Below, piece after piece: positions 26,306 to 38,086 of a DNA stretch of 64,000 bases; position 1 is the first letter of the stretch; each line of letters begins with the position of its first letter. The notes below the pieces were generated by a model. That model was not told where the DNA came from, did not search any database, and was given only the letters and a program-made list of their open reading frames with translations. The position numbers and the translations under genes were made by a program. Origin of the DNA: Albula goreensis (Eukaryota > Chordata > Actinopteri > Albuliformes > Albulidae); contig CM040752.1 in assembly GCA_022829145.1 (NCBI GenBank), positions 37,038,586 through 37,102,585 on the forward strand, given 5' to 3'.

Positions 26306-29300
26306 ATGAGTCTTCCTCCCTCACAGTCACAAGCAGTCCATCAGCGCTCACGCTCCCTCTCCTCCCTCCCTGTCCTGTCCACCTATGACCCTGCCATCCC
26401 AGAATGCACCTCCTCCTCCTCCTCACAGGTATCCCAAAATGCAGTGGGGGTTCTGTCAGTAAGGCAGTCACACGAGCCTGGCTACCAGAGAAAGTTCTGA
26501 CTTTGTCATATTAAATAGAAGGACTATTCTGTAGTCACCAAAACAGAAGACATTGGGGTGCTATAGTGAGGGGGAGAGGGGGGTCATATTGAACACCATC
26601 CCACAGAGATGATGATGTCTCTCTGTTAACAGGGTGTTAGGGAAGAGCCAGAGGTCCTAAGGATAACAGAGACCCCAGACACCCTTCAGCCTGGGTAACT
26701 ACAAACACACACCCTCACACACCCTCCAGCCTGGGTAACTACAAACACACACCCCCTCACACACCCCTCAGCCTGGGTAACTACAAACACACACCCTCAC
26801 ACACCCTCCAGCCTGGGTAACTACAAACACACACCCTCACACACCCCTCAGCCTGGGTAACTACAAACACACACCCTCACACACCCCTCAGCCTGGGTAA
26901 CTACAAACACACACCCTCACACACTCCTCAGCCTGGGTAACTACAAACACACACCCTCACACAAACAGCCCTCAGCCTGGGTAAATACAAACACACACCC
27001 CTCAGCCTGGGTAACTACAAACACACACCCTCACACAAACACCCTTCAGCCTGGGTCATTTTTCTTAGCTCCACAACATTATAAAACAACACAATATGCA
27101 TATTTCCACAAATATGTGAATTAACATAGGGAGTATTATATCTGACATTAATATTTCTTGCTGACTGCAAATGGGGAAATGTTTCAGCACTGTCATACTG
27201 CATGGACGGTGTACGCTGTGGCCTTGTGTGCGCCCTGCTGTACACGCATACTCTATAACACTCTGAGGTTTTCTGATCTCTCGCAGTGCAGAGGATCTGA
27301 CAGAGCCTGTAGGAGCCCAGCAGACTCACTGTCTCACTGCTGCAAAAGGTAGATGGCTTAAAACCAGGAGTCAAACACTGCGTTCACCCTGTGTTTCATT
27401 AAGTGAGAAATGCCTGGTTTTCACACCAACATTCACCCATGCAAGAGGGCTGTGGGAGACAAGCAGCCGACTGTAAACAACTGGCCTGTAACCCACATGT
27501 GGTCTCTTTATTTAACATGTAGTTCTCCAGGCTAAGTGTAACCACAGACTGGCACAGCTGTGCCCACTGGTGCCCTCTCATTGACCCCCCCGTCTTCTGT
27601 GTTCCTCAGGGTGTGGCCAGAGCTCCTCCCCATTCCAGGAGGCACCCAGGTGCGCCATCATGAATGCACAGGTGAGTCAGCGCCAGCGCTGTGAGGTCTG
27701 CTGGATTCTGCTGATACTCAGAAAGTTACTGATTATAAAGTTCTCTTAACTGGTGTCTTGAGTTATGACCAGTCTCTGATATTCAAACGAAAAACTGGCC
27801 GAGCGGGTGGACCTCCAGGTGAGGTGTTGGGACTGCAGAGAGAGACATACCCAGTGGAGGTGATTCACTGGGATCAGCTTGTGCTCCTGCCTTCCAGCTC
27901 TCTGAAGGGGCCCCAGTGCTCAGTGAGTATGCAGACAGGATGGACCCAGCGGCCGGAGAGTACACAGGCAGGGGGGAGGAGAGCGAGGAGGACAGTGAAC
28001 AAGGTACAGCCTCACACGGGCAGACAGGAGCAGCCCTGCCATTCAGGACTGTCCAAACGGGAAGGGGGGAGGGGAGCACTGGAAACAGAGGGGATTTTAT
28101 TTGTTGTCTTCTCAAACATCTGGATGTGTTTCGCAGAGTCAAGCCAGGATGAGCGCCCAATCCTGGACCGGCTGGGCCTGAGCAGGTGAGCAGCACAGAG
28201 GAGCAGACTGTGCTACACTGTGCTACACTGCACTATATTGAGCTATACTGAGCTACGATGTTCTACACTGCACTAAACTGAGCTGTACTGTGCTACACTG
28301 CACTAAACTGAGCTATACTGCACTACACTATGTTACACTGCACTAAACAGAGCTATACTGTGCTACACTGCACTATACTGAGCTCCACTGTGCTACAATG
28401 TTCTACACTGCACTAAACTGAGCTGTACTGTGCTATACTGTGCTACACTGCACTAAACTGAGCTGTACTGCGCTACAATGTTCTACACTGCACTAAACTG
28501 AGCTGTACTGTGCTACAATGTGCTAAGCTGCACTACACTGAGCTATATTGTGCTACATTGCACTAAACTGAGCTATACTGCACTACACTGTGCTACACTG
28601 CACTACACTGAGCTATACTGTGCTACAATGTGCTACGCTGCACTACACTGAGCTATATTGTGCTACATTGCACTAAACTGAGCTATACTGCACTACACTG
28701 TGCTACACTGCACTACACTGAGCTAAGGTGAGCTACACTGTACTACGCTGCACCTGCAACATCACTGAGAGCATACGTTTATGTTGTTGATCTTCACCTC
28801 ACATCTTGACACTGCTGTCTCCTCTCTCTCTCTCCCTCTCTCTCAGCGTGGAGATGACAGAGGATGAGGTGGAGGTGAGGCTCATGTTGAGCAGATCTGA
28901 TCATTCTGATGTAAATGTTAAACGTATGTTTCTGCTGAATACCTGTAGTGTGGTGTAATATAACGCAGCTGGCCATTTCCCTGTATGGCTGATGCCCATT
29001 TAGGGCTGCTACCCTGTCTTTGCTGATTGGCTTTTTCTATCACGCTGTCTGTGCTGATTGGCTCTCCCTCTTGCCTGACCATTCTGATTGGCTGTCCCGG
29101 CAGCGTGCGTTTTCCCAGCTGGCTCTGGCATTCCGCTGTGATCAGTACACACTGAGAAAGAGGCTGCAGGCTGAAGAACACACCCGTAACCTGGCCGAGG
29201 AGAACATTCACCTGGAGCTGCAGCGTGGCGGGGAGATCCTGCAGGTACTGCCAGAGACACACCTGCACAATAATGTGTGTGTGTGTGTGTGTGTGATTAG

Positions 29301-32300
29301 TGTGTGTGTTTAGTCCCTGAAGGTGCAGTGTGTGATTAGTGCATGATTAGTGTGTGTGTGTTTAGTCCCTGAAGGCGCTGTGTTTGGACAGTAAATGCAG
29401 TAAGATCCTGCAGAGACTGGTGCAGTGTGTGTGTGATTAGTGCGTGATTAGTGTGTGTGTGTTTAGTCCCTGAAGGCGCTGTGTTTGGACAGTAAATGCA
29501 GTAAGATCCTGCAGAGACTGGTGCAGTGTGTGTGTGTGATTAGTGCGTGATTAGTGTGTGTGTTTAGTCCCTGAAGGCGCTGTGTTTGGACAGTAAATGC
29601 AGTAAGATCCTGCAGAGACTTGTGCAGTGTGTGTGTGATTAGTGCATGATTAGTGTGTGTGTTTAGTCCCTGAAGGCGCTGTGTTTGGACAGTAAATGCA
29701 GTAAGATCCTGCAGAGACTGGTGCAGTGTGTGTGTGATTAGTGCGTGATTAGTGTGTGTGTGTTTAGTCCCTGAAGGCGCTGTGTTTGGACAGTAAATGC
29801 AGTAAGATCCTGCAGAGACTGGTGCAGTGTGTGTGTGTGATTAGTGCGTGATTAGTGTGTGTGTTTAGTCCCTGAAGGCGCTGTGTTTGGACAGTAAATG
29901 CAGTAAGATCCTGCAGAGACTGATGCAGTGTGTGTGTGTGATTAGTGCGTGATTAGTGTGTGTGTTTAGTCCCTGAAGGCGCAGTGTGTGTGTGATTAGT
30001 GTGTGATTAGTGTGTGTGTTTAGTCCCTGAAGGCGCTGTGTTTGGACAGTAAATGCAGTAAGATCTTGCAGAGACTGGTGCCGTGTGTGTGATTAGTGTG
30101 TGTGTGTTTAGTCCCTGAAGGCGCTGTGTTTGGACAGTAAATGCAGTAAGATCCTGCAGAGACTGGTGCAGTGTGTGTGTGTGATTAGTGCGTGATTAGT
30201 GTGTGTGTTTAGTCCCTGAAGGCGCTGTGTTTGGACAGTAAATGCAGTAAGATCCTGCAGAGACTGGTGCAGTGTGTGTGTGTGATTAGTGCGTGATTAG
30301 TGTGTGTGTTTAGTCCCTGAAGGTGCTGTGTTTGGACAGTAAATGCAGTAAGATCCTGCAGAGACTGGTGCAGTGTGTGATTAGTGCGTGATTAGTGTGT
30401 GTGTTTAGTCCCTGAAGGCGCTGTGTTTGGACAGTACACGCAGTAAGATCCTGCAGAGACTGGAGCTGTGTCTCAGCATTGTGAGTGGGACTGTGGAGCG
30501 CATCGCCAACGCGGCCGAGGTGCTGGGCGCAGTACACCAGGTACACCAGCAGGGATCACTGCACAGAGTAACATCATCACAAACAGACTGTCCTCATACT
30601 GTACAACCCGCAAAATAAATTACACTGATGTTATTAGCGATGTGTACTTATTTCACACATACTACATTTTATATGAATAGGTTACTATCAGTACCATTCT
30701 TTCATTGAAGGAGGTTTTCTATCATATGGCATTATAAGCCAGTGTGTGGGTGGTATTGGTACAGCAGTGAGTGTGCAGTCTAAGGCCCTGTTTCAGGAGG
30801 CACGCGTGAGCCGTGCGGTGGATCTGATGGTAGCGCATGTGGAGAACCTGAAACGGCAACATGCCCGTGACCGGGCCGAGCTGGAGGAGGCCAGGAGGCA
30901 AGCACAGAAGGGCAGCCGCAACCGGCAGCTCAGTGACCCCAGAGGCAAGTACTGCCCCTTGTGTCTGGGAGGTCTCATTGCTGTAAACAAAATAAACACT
31001 CAACCTGGACTGGTATCTCTAGTGTGGTAAAGTGCTGATGGAGGATCAGTTTTGCTGTGTTCCATAGTGGATAAGGTTAGGATATGAACAGGGAAATCTG
31101 GATCCTGTATCTGTATGACCTCAGTCTCTCATCTAGGACCACTTTTGCCTTTTAGTTCATAATAGACAAGGTTAAGAAATGGAATGTAAAAACGTGACTG
31201 CTTTTACCTGCAGATGAGGGTGAGATGAGACAAAAGCGCGTTAAGCCTTCCCAGCAGGTAAGAGAGTGTCTCTGAGCTTTGAAACTGAAGTCTGTTAGCT
31301 GAATACCAGCATTGCAGTGGCTACAGTAACAGCAGTTATAAACACTAAGTTATAAACTCAGCAGTTATAAACACTAAGTTTAATATTGAGCTGTAAATCT
31401 GTGTCACTCCTCCTCCCCTCTCGTTTCGCCACGCTGAGCAGGGCACACGGCGCAGGATCAGTGTCTCTGTGATTTCCAGACAGCCCAAGGTACAAGTGCA
31501 GCTCTGAAAACACGTAACCCACACTACACTAATGAACAGTGTGCACGTAACCCACACTACACTAATGAACAGTGTGCACGTAACCCACACTACACTAACG
31601 AACAGTGTGCACGTAACCCACACTACACTAATGAACAGTGTGCACGTAACCCACACTACACTACACTAATGAACACAGTGTGCACAACCCACACTACACT
31701 AATGAACAGTGTGCATGCCCACACTACACTAATGAACAGTGTGCACAACACTACACTAATGAACAGTGTGCACGTAAACCCACACTACACTAAGGAACAG
31801 TGTGCACATAACTTAAACACATGCACAAGCACACACACACTTAAAGGGAAAGCAGAGCAGCAGCTCAGTGTCTCCCCCCTGCAGCCCCAGGGCCTGTCAG
31901 AGTCTCGGAGTTGGGACAGCATCAGGGCCAGTGTGCTGAGCCCCGCCCCCCAGGCCCCAGAGAGTGGGCGGAGCAGTGAGCCGGAGACCAGGTACTATCA
32001 AACTGACATCAGTGTTCATTTCAGCTGACAGCTCATTTGATTCAAAAGAAAAAGACATAACAAAGTTATCACCTGCACTGAAAACTCTGAAGAGAACCTT
32101 TTTAATAAAATGTAGGAAAGAATATTGAACTGTTTATATATGTGCAGTTAATTTGTGCAAACATGACACTGAAAAATGCTGTTCTCACCCTCTCTCTAGA
32201 CCAAAGGTATCCACAAAACAAGACTTGTCTGGTAGTGATTCACTCCAAACATGCACTGACCCCTCCTCTAATCCCCAAATGGAACATTCCACACAAAGCC

Positions 32301-33444
32301 CAGAGGAGAGCGATGGCACCATACACCACCACAGGTAGCGCTGACAGACACCAGGGACCAGTCGCATTTTTAAAATCCGAGGAGGCATTGCTGTGCCCCT
32401 AACTGGAACTATGGCTGAAAATAGCAGTATTAACTCTTCAGGTCTGAGGTCAGAACATAAAGGAATTTAGCTGAATATAAAAAATGTATGTATGTATGTA
32501 TGTATGTATGTATGTATGTATGTATGTATGTTCATTTCTCTATACTTGCATTTTGTCTGTATGCCACACCATCTTCAGAGCCGTGTGTTTGTATCACCGT
32601 ATTGGCATACTCATTTGCAGATAGTGGTTTGTGAGAATTTCTGTGTTTGTTGTGAAAGAGTCCAGCTGATAGATGTATTGAGTATGTGTGTGTATACAGT
32701 ACATGTCTTACTGCATAGTAACCTGAAGTTTCTCACTGGTTGAAAAAGTCCACCTGATCCCCTGCACCAGAGGCGGGGGCGGAACAGAGAGGTGAAGGAG
32801 CCGATCGCCGAGGAGAAGAAAGATGAGCGCCCAGAGAGTGACCATGTGCCCCGGGACTGTGACGAATGCGCCAGTGACACGTATGCTAATCACACATGTC
32901 CTCTGTATATCCCCCTGCTCTATGCGTCTGCCTGACTACCTCCGTATATCCCCCTGCTCTATGCGTCTGCCTGACTACCTCCGTATGCTCTCCTCTGACT
33001 ACCTCCGTATATCCCCCTGCTCTATGCGTCTGCCTGACTACCTCCGTATATCCCCCTGCTCTATGCGTCTGCCTGACTACCTCCGTATATCCCCCTGCTC
33101 TATGCGTCTGCCTGACTACCTCCGTATATCCCCCTGCTCTATGCGTCTGCCTGACTACCTCCGTATATCCCCCTGCTCTATGCGTCTGCCTGACTACCTC
33201 CGTATATCCCCCTGCTCTATGCGTCTGCCTGACTACCTCCGTATATCCCCCTGCTCTATGCGTCTGCCTGACTACCTCCTCATGTGTCCACAGGTGCACT
33301 CTCATGTCTGAGCAGCGCCGCATGGCTCCTTGGATGTCTCACTGCCACTTCATTCTCTTCTGGCTTTATGTGCTAACCATCTCCTTCGTGATTCTGCTGG
33401 GCATAGTTCTCTGGAAGATACGTGGGCCTCTGTTTTGGATATGA
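26306..33444 (+). CDS. IRAG1/IRAG2 (MRVI1/LRMP-Jaw1)-family ER tail-anchored protein
   Basis: Coding exons are 26306-26428, 26633-26694, 27287-27348, 27610-27671, 27898-28003, 28137-28185, 28847-28874, 29104-29244, 30409-30540, 30797-30944, 31214-31257, 31442-31489, 31885-31991, 32200-32334, 32773-32880 and 33294-33444. All phases agree and the sum is 1,506 nt (501 residues). Family marks are VEMTEDEVE then FSQLALAFRCDQYTLRKRL (about 157-190), the LGAVHQEARVSRAVDLMVAH helix with HVENLKRQHARDRAELEEAR (about 250-290, coiled coil), a Ser-rich and acidic linker, and one hydrophobic segment at 471-492 nine residues from the C-terminus (tail anchor). Relatives sit in the ER membrane and bind IP3 receptors; IRAG1 is a cGMP-kinase substrate. 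Which paralogue this is I cannot say. The first ATG of the 26292 exon is taken as the start; an upstream coding exon is not excluded. Intron 10 has a GC donor. Confidence 0.82.
26681..27058 (+). repeat. ~40-bp minisatellite copying the donor of IRAG exon 2
   Basis: The exon end CTTCAGCCTGG|GTAACT is the first of ten copies of a unit (CAGCCTGGGTAACTACAAAC, then an ACACACCCTCACAC stretch). Copies recur near 26730, 26771, 26811, 26851, 26891, 26931, 26974, 27005 and 27049. The last reads GGGTCATT and the one at 26974 reads GTAAAT; the others keep the donor intact. Confidence 0.95.
28200..28750. repeat. Degenerate 10-bp tandem repeat, IRAG intron 6
   Basis: About 550 bp of decamers of the type CTACACTGTG/CTATACTGAG/CTAAACTGAG, ending about 100 bp before the exon 7 acceptor. 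Confidence 0.93.
29306..30470 (+). repeat. ~100-bp minisatellite copying the acceptor and 5' half of IRAG exon 9
   Basis: Each full unit holds a TG-rich stretch, GTGTGTTTAG, then about 60 bp equal to the start of exon 9 (TCCCTGAAGGCGCTGTGTTT and on to CTGCAGAGACTGGTGCAG). Full copies start near 29361, 29462, 29565, 29663, 29763, 29866, 30020, 30107, 30209 and 30309; two shortened copies start near 29311 and 29966. The real exon (30409-30540) is the last unit. It differs by reading GTACACGC where the copies have GTAAATGC, and GACTGGAGCTG where they have GACTGGTGCAG. Confidence 0.96.
31508..31808. repeat. ~33-bp minisatellite, IRAG intron 12
   Basis: About nine imperfect copies of a unit containing CACACTACACTAATGAACAG, starting about 20 bp after the exon 12 donor. 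Confidence 0.94.
32487..32530. repeat. (ATGT)n microsatellite
   Basis: About eleven tetranucleotide ATGT units in IRAG intron 14. Confidence 0.95.
32896..33284. repeat. 39-bp minisatellite, IRAG intron 15
   Basis: About nine copies of a unit containing TATATCCCCCTGCTCTATGC plus one shortened copy. Because 39 is divisible by three, long open frames run through it on both strands; on the plus strand one of them continues into the last IRAG exon. In the true coding frame, reading from exon 15 into the intron meets TGA in the first unit, so this is an intron and not exon. Confidence 0.96.
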
Positions 33445-34090
33445 GCTCTCACAGAGCTTTTAACTGCCGTCTAATCTTAATATGAGCGGTCACAGGATCT
33501 CATAACTGTTCTAAATTTTGGATTTGAGTCCTCAGTGTCTATATATATATATGAGGAATAATATTTTAACTACTGAAGACAGGAAACTCACTCTGGAAAA
33601 TGGCCCAATATACTATGATTTCTTGGTCTTTATCTTACTGTGTGTGCTCCCAACATCCTGTGAAGACGTCTGATAAAGACAGAGCTGGTCTACATCCGGT
33701 TCAGGATCATTTTCCAGTCATCAGGTCTGGACTCTAAGAAAGATAAATATCTGTTCATAGAGAATGATTTACAGGATGTGCAGAGAAATGCTTGGAGGAT
33801 ATACATGCGGCAGATAAGTATCGATTTTATGATCAGGTAACATCAAGGTGCTTTATGATTTTGATCCTTTTCACCTGTTGCCTACTGGAATATGCACTGA
33901 TCCAGACAATGATAGAGCGAGTTACACATGTAGAGGGGACAGTCCTGTTATCAGCATTCATATCAGTGATGTCACCACACTCTGGAATTCGGCTCATATT
34001 GCTGAGAAGCTGTGTGCTCATTGTGATGTAATAATTCTGTACATGAAATACATTTCAGGACAATCTCATCAATAAACCAAGATGAATAAT
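33445..34090 (+). other. 3' UTR of the IRAG-type gene
   Basis: Follows the stop at 33442-33444; no coding content seen. AATAAA at 34071-34076 is the likely polyadenylation signal. From here to 34,500 the DNA is AT-rich without recognised features and must include the lamtor5 promoter. Confidence 0.65.
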
Positions 34091-34515
34091 GGCATTTGAT
34101 GAATTCTTTCCACACTGAGTTGCCATGTGTAAGGTTCTCTTAACATGACCCAGATCTGAACTTTTCTCGAAATACCTTATCATGATATGAACCTGATATA
34201 TGAAGACACTTGTCATAAACATTGAAAGTGAAATGAATATTACTCTTAACTGTGAAACGAAATACTAATAACATGCATATAGTGTGCCGATAGTTAGTTA
34301 AGCACAATATAAATTATCTCTATTTGTATCTGTGTGATTCCATTTTAAGCCCAATGAATTGTCCAACTAAGATTGACTCTTACAGGCACCCGTACAAAGA
34401 ATGGTCACATGTTCGACTGTCAGCTGATTGTACAGGAGGAAGAGAAGGATAAGAGCAGGGAATCCATAACCATTTGAACATTAAACTTTTTTCTGACCTC
34501 ATTATAACGATAATA

Positions 34516-37500
34516 ATGGAATCAACGCTAGAACAGCACTTAGACGACACGTAAGTTTTATTGTTGTTGTTGATGGTGATTTAAACCACGTGAAGACCTC
34601 ACAGTGTTATGATCACAACATTTACACTCGCACTGTAACGTGATGGTGTCAGTACTGGTAGAGACCGAGCATGGAAGCAGACTTTATTTACGACGTTTAG
34701 AAACTGTCGCACAAATGCATCGGATTTGTTAACGTTAATGGTAACTAAGTTTATATGCAGTTTCAGACAGTTTTCTATCGTGCGAGGAAACTGCCTACAC
34801 ACGTATCGCTAGCTGGTACGCTTTAGTTGTCAGGCACGCTGGCCTCTCAGTTATAGCTTAATAAGCCGTTCCCCAGACAGTGTGCAGCACGCACACATCA
34901 ATGCACAGTACCCAGCTAAATGTAGTGTGTTCACCTTTTCCGTTCATGAGCAGAATGAAGAATCCTGCAATCGTTGGTGTCCTCTGCACGGATCAGCAAG
35001 GACACAATTTAGGCTGTAAGTAAAAACCCGAAAGACATGGAAAAACAGTTTGAAATGTTTGCTTTTCATGTGGCTGTATACAAGATATCACCAGATAACT
35101 AAAAAAATAATTACTAAATGATTTTCATTTGGTATTTTTGCTTGCTTGGTGTTGTTCGCATATACGTTGTGAACAGTGTTCAAAGATAATTTCAACGGAC
35201 TTTTTGGTTACTTTAATTGAAACCTGTTGTCATTTAGATTTGTCGTTGTATTAATTCTGGCTTGACAAACAATATATTCTTTATGTCTTAGTCAAGTTGA
35301 ATTTCAAATCTGTGTTTTGTCTCGTGTTCTCTTTTCTACGCACTGAATGAAATAAAATTCCACGGTAAGCTTAAGTCATTACGTTGGCGGTTATTCTGTG
35401 TGACGTGCTAATGCGTCCGCTCCTCTACTCCCCCAACATGTCCTGCTCTCCGACGACTCTCTGCAGCCGGTTTGTAGCCACTCACTTGAGTCCGGCTGAT
35501 CATTGCAACCAGAATGTCTGAATGACATCTCAGTCACTGCTGTTATCTCTGTTAGCAGTACGGCTGGGCTCTCAGATAACTCTTTGCTTGATGCATTACA
35601 TAGTTTAGACTCTCACATTGAATAAACCTTCAGATGAAAAATTGGGAGACCCTGGATTTTTAAACAATTCCTCAGGTTCTGTGCTCAGCGCTAGGACTCT
35701 GCAGGTTTTGTTTTTGTCCCTATGGTTCTGCATGTTCTGTGTACTGCCGGTCAGTATGCAGCTCTGATGGCTGTCCGCTCTCTGTCCTGCAGGTCGGGGC
35801 TCCCTCTCTGACGAACATGGGGGTGTGGTATCTGTGCTGGCTCGCCAAGCGGTCTCTCTGACCCGGGACCCCACCGACACCCCCACAGTGTGCCTGGAGT
35901 CCGACTCAGGGTGAGCCCGTCAGGGAAAAACCATGGGGTGGTGTGGTAGTCCTCCAGGACTGGAGTTAAACCTGCAGACACTGCAGCCCTCCAGGACTGG
36001 AGTTAAACCTGCAGACACTGCAGCCCTCCAGGACTGGAGTTAAACCTGCAGGACGCCTGCAGACACTGCAGCCCTCCAGGACTGGAGTTAAACCTGCAGA
36101 CGCCAGGACTGGAGTTAAACCTGGACCCTCCAGGACTGGAGTTAAACCTGCAGACAGACTGGAGTTAAACCTGCCCACTGTGGAGGTCTGGAGTCAAACC
36201 TGCAGACACTGCAGACACTGCAGGCCTCCCCTCCAGGACTGGAGTCAAAGCTGCAGACACTGTGGCCCTCCAGGACTGGAGTCAAACCTGCAGATGCTGC
36301 AGGCCTCCAGGACTGGAGTCAGTAGTGAATTAGGTGTTATTAAGTCATTCGAGGCCATTCTGAGATGACTGAAATGCAGTTACTGCTTCACACCTGTGAG
36401 GCTGAATGCCCAGCCGTAGAGCCTAGCACTTAAAACACACCACCCCATCTCACAGGGTTAGAACTCATAGGGGTTAGCTCTAAGTGAGGTGCTCACCATA
36501 TGTCATGTACATTTTTTACATCACTTCATTAAGGCACTGGTTTCTGGTACATAAAATACAGTTTTGGTTTATTGATTCATTTATGAATGGGTCATTTGTC
36601 ACTCAAGTGTAGTAACTGTGCGTATGCTGCCCCCTTGTGGACAAGATTGAATTAAACATAGGCTCACCTGTGACCTGCTGGTTTGTAGCATGTTTGTAAC
36701 ATGTTTATAACAGGTTCATCATTTTTGCCAAAATGAAACTACTGGTCCTGTGATGGAACTAATATGCCCACAAAACCCTGTTTATTATGCCTCTGCATTC
36801 TTTTAAATCAACCAGTTTTGGTCTTTTAGTACTAAATAAATAAAGGACTTAGAACTGGCCATATAAATGAAACATGGTTTCAGTCAGACCAGTGGATACT
36901 CTGGAAATGGCTTAAACCCCAGTGACTTTTGCTTTTGGGGTGTGTTAGTTTTGACTGTTGTTAAAACAGTTATCTGCTGTAAATGTTATCTGTGTCCCTG
37001 CTGCGCTTGCTAACCTGCTGTAAATGTTATGTGTGTTTTAGTCCCCGCTGCGCTTGCTAACCTGCTGTAAATGATATGTGTTTTAGTCCTTGCTATGCTT
37101 GCTAACCTGCTGCAAATTATATGTGTGTTTTAGTCCCTGCTGCGCTTGCTAACCTGCTGCAAATTACATGTATGTTTTAGTCCCTGCTGCGCTTGCTAAC
37201 CTGCTGTAAATGATGTGTTTTAGTCCTTGCTATGCTTGCTAACCTGCTGTAAATTACATGTGTGTTTTAGTTCCCGCTGCGCTTGCTAACCTGCTGTAAC
37301 TGATATGTTTTAGTCCCCGCTATGCTTGCTAACCTGCTGTAAATTATGTGTGTTTTAGTCCCCGCTGCGCTTGCTAACCTGCTGTAAATGATGTGTTTTT
37401 AGTCCCACTGCGCTTGCTAACCTGCGGTAAATGATATGTGTGTTTTAGTCCCACTGTGCTGCGCTTGATAGGTGTGTAACCTGCTAACCTGCGGTAAATG

Positions 37501-38086
37501 ATATGTGTGTTTTAGTCCCACTGTGCTTGTAACCTGCTGTAAATGATATTCTGTTTTAAATGATGATGTGTGTTTTAGTTCCCACTGTGCTTGCTAACCT
37601 GCTGTAAATGATATGTGTGTTTTAGTTCCCACTGTGCTTGCTAACCTGCTGTAAATGATAGGTGTGTTTTAGTCCCCGCTGCGCTTGCTAACCTGCTGTA
37701 AATGATATGTGTGTTTTAGTCCCTGCTGTGATATGTGTGTTTTAGTTCCCACTGTGCTTGTAACCTGATATGTGTGTTTTAGTTCCCAGTGCTTGCTAAC
37801 CTGCTGTAAATGATAGGTGTGTTTTAGTCCCCGCTGCGCTTGCTAACCTGCTGTAAATGATATGTGTGTTTTAGTTCCCACTGTGCTTGCTAACCTGCTG
37901 TAAATTATATGTGTGTTTTAGTTCCCACTGTGCTTGCTAACCTGCTGTAAATGATAGGTGTGTTTTAGTCCCCACTGCGCTTGCTAACCTGCTGTAAATG
38001 ATATGTGTGTTTTCTGTCTCTGCAGGAACATCTTAATGAAAAGCCACGGCAGCATCACTATCGCAGTTCACAAGATGGCCTCCTGA
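34516..38086 (+). CDS. lamtor5: Ragulator complex subunit LAMTOR5 (HBXIP)
   Basis: Coding exons are 34516-34550, 34954-35015, 35793-35910 and 38026-38086; 276 nt, 91 residues, the usual length. The protein opens [20 protein letters not shown], continues [13 protein letters not shown] and [17 protein letters not shown], and ends [11 protein letters not shown], all characteristic of LAMTOR5. It is a roadblock-fold subunit of the pentameric Ragulator on lysosomes, the exchange factor and scaffold for Rag GTPases in amino-acid signalling to mTORC1. The start is the ATG that gives the family N-terminus. Intron 3 is expanded by two minisatellites. AATAAA signals lie at 38675-38680 and 38684-38689. 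Confidence 0.96.
35949..36325. repeat. Minisatellite A, lamtor5 intron 3
   Basis: About ten irregular copies of a ~38-40 bp unit containing CTCCAGGACTGGAGTTAAAC and CTGCAGACACTGCAG. The same unit makes up the array at 61690-62172, 26 kb away. Confidence 0.94.
36970..38010. repeat. Minisatellite B, lamtor5 intron 3, abutting the exon 4 acceptor
   Basis: More than twenty irregular copies of a ~45-bp unit containing GCTTGCTAACCTGCTGTAAA and TGTGTGTTTTAGTCCC. The last unit runs into the real acceptor (GTGTGTTTTCTGTCTCTGCAG region, exon at 38026). Confidence 0.95.

Noticed and set aside
29306..30540. Reading the exon 9 copies as a multi-exon repeat domain
   Set aside because: Each copy runs into a stop a few codons after the copied part (VQCVCD then stop) and has no good donor, so the copies cannot be joined as a series of coding exons.
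32886..33323. Minus-strand open frame of 145 codons with a repeated GYTEVVRQTHRAG
   Set aside because: Antisense translation of the 39-bp intronic array; no other coding evidence.
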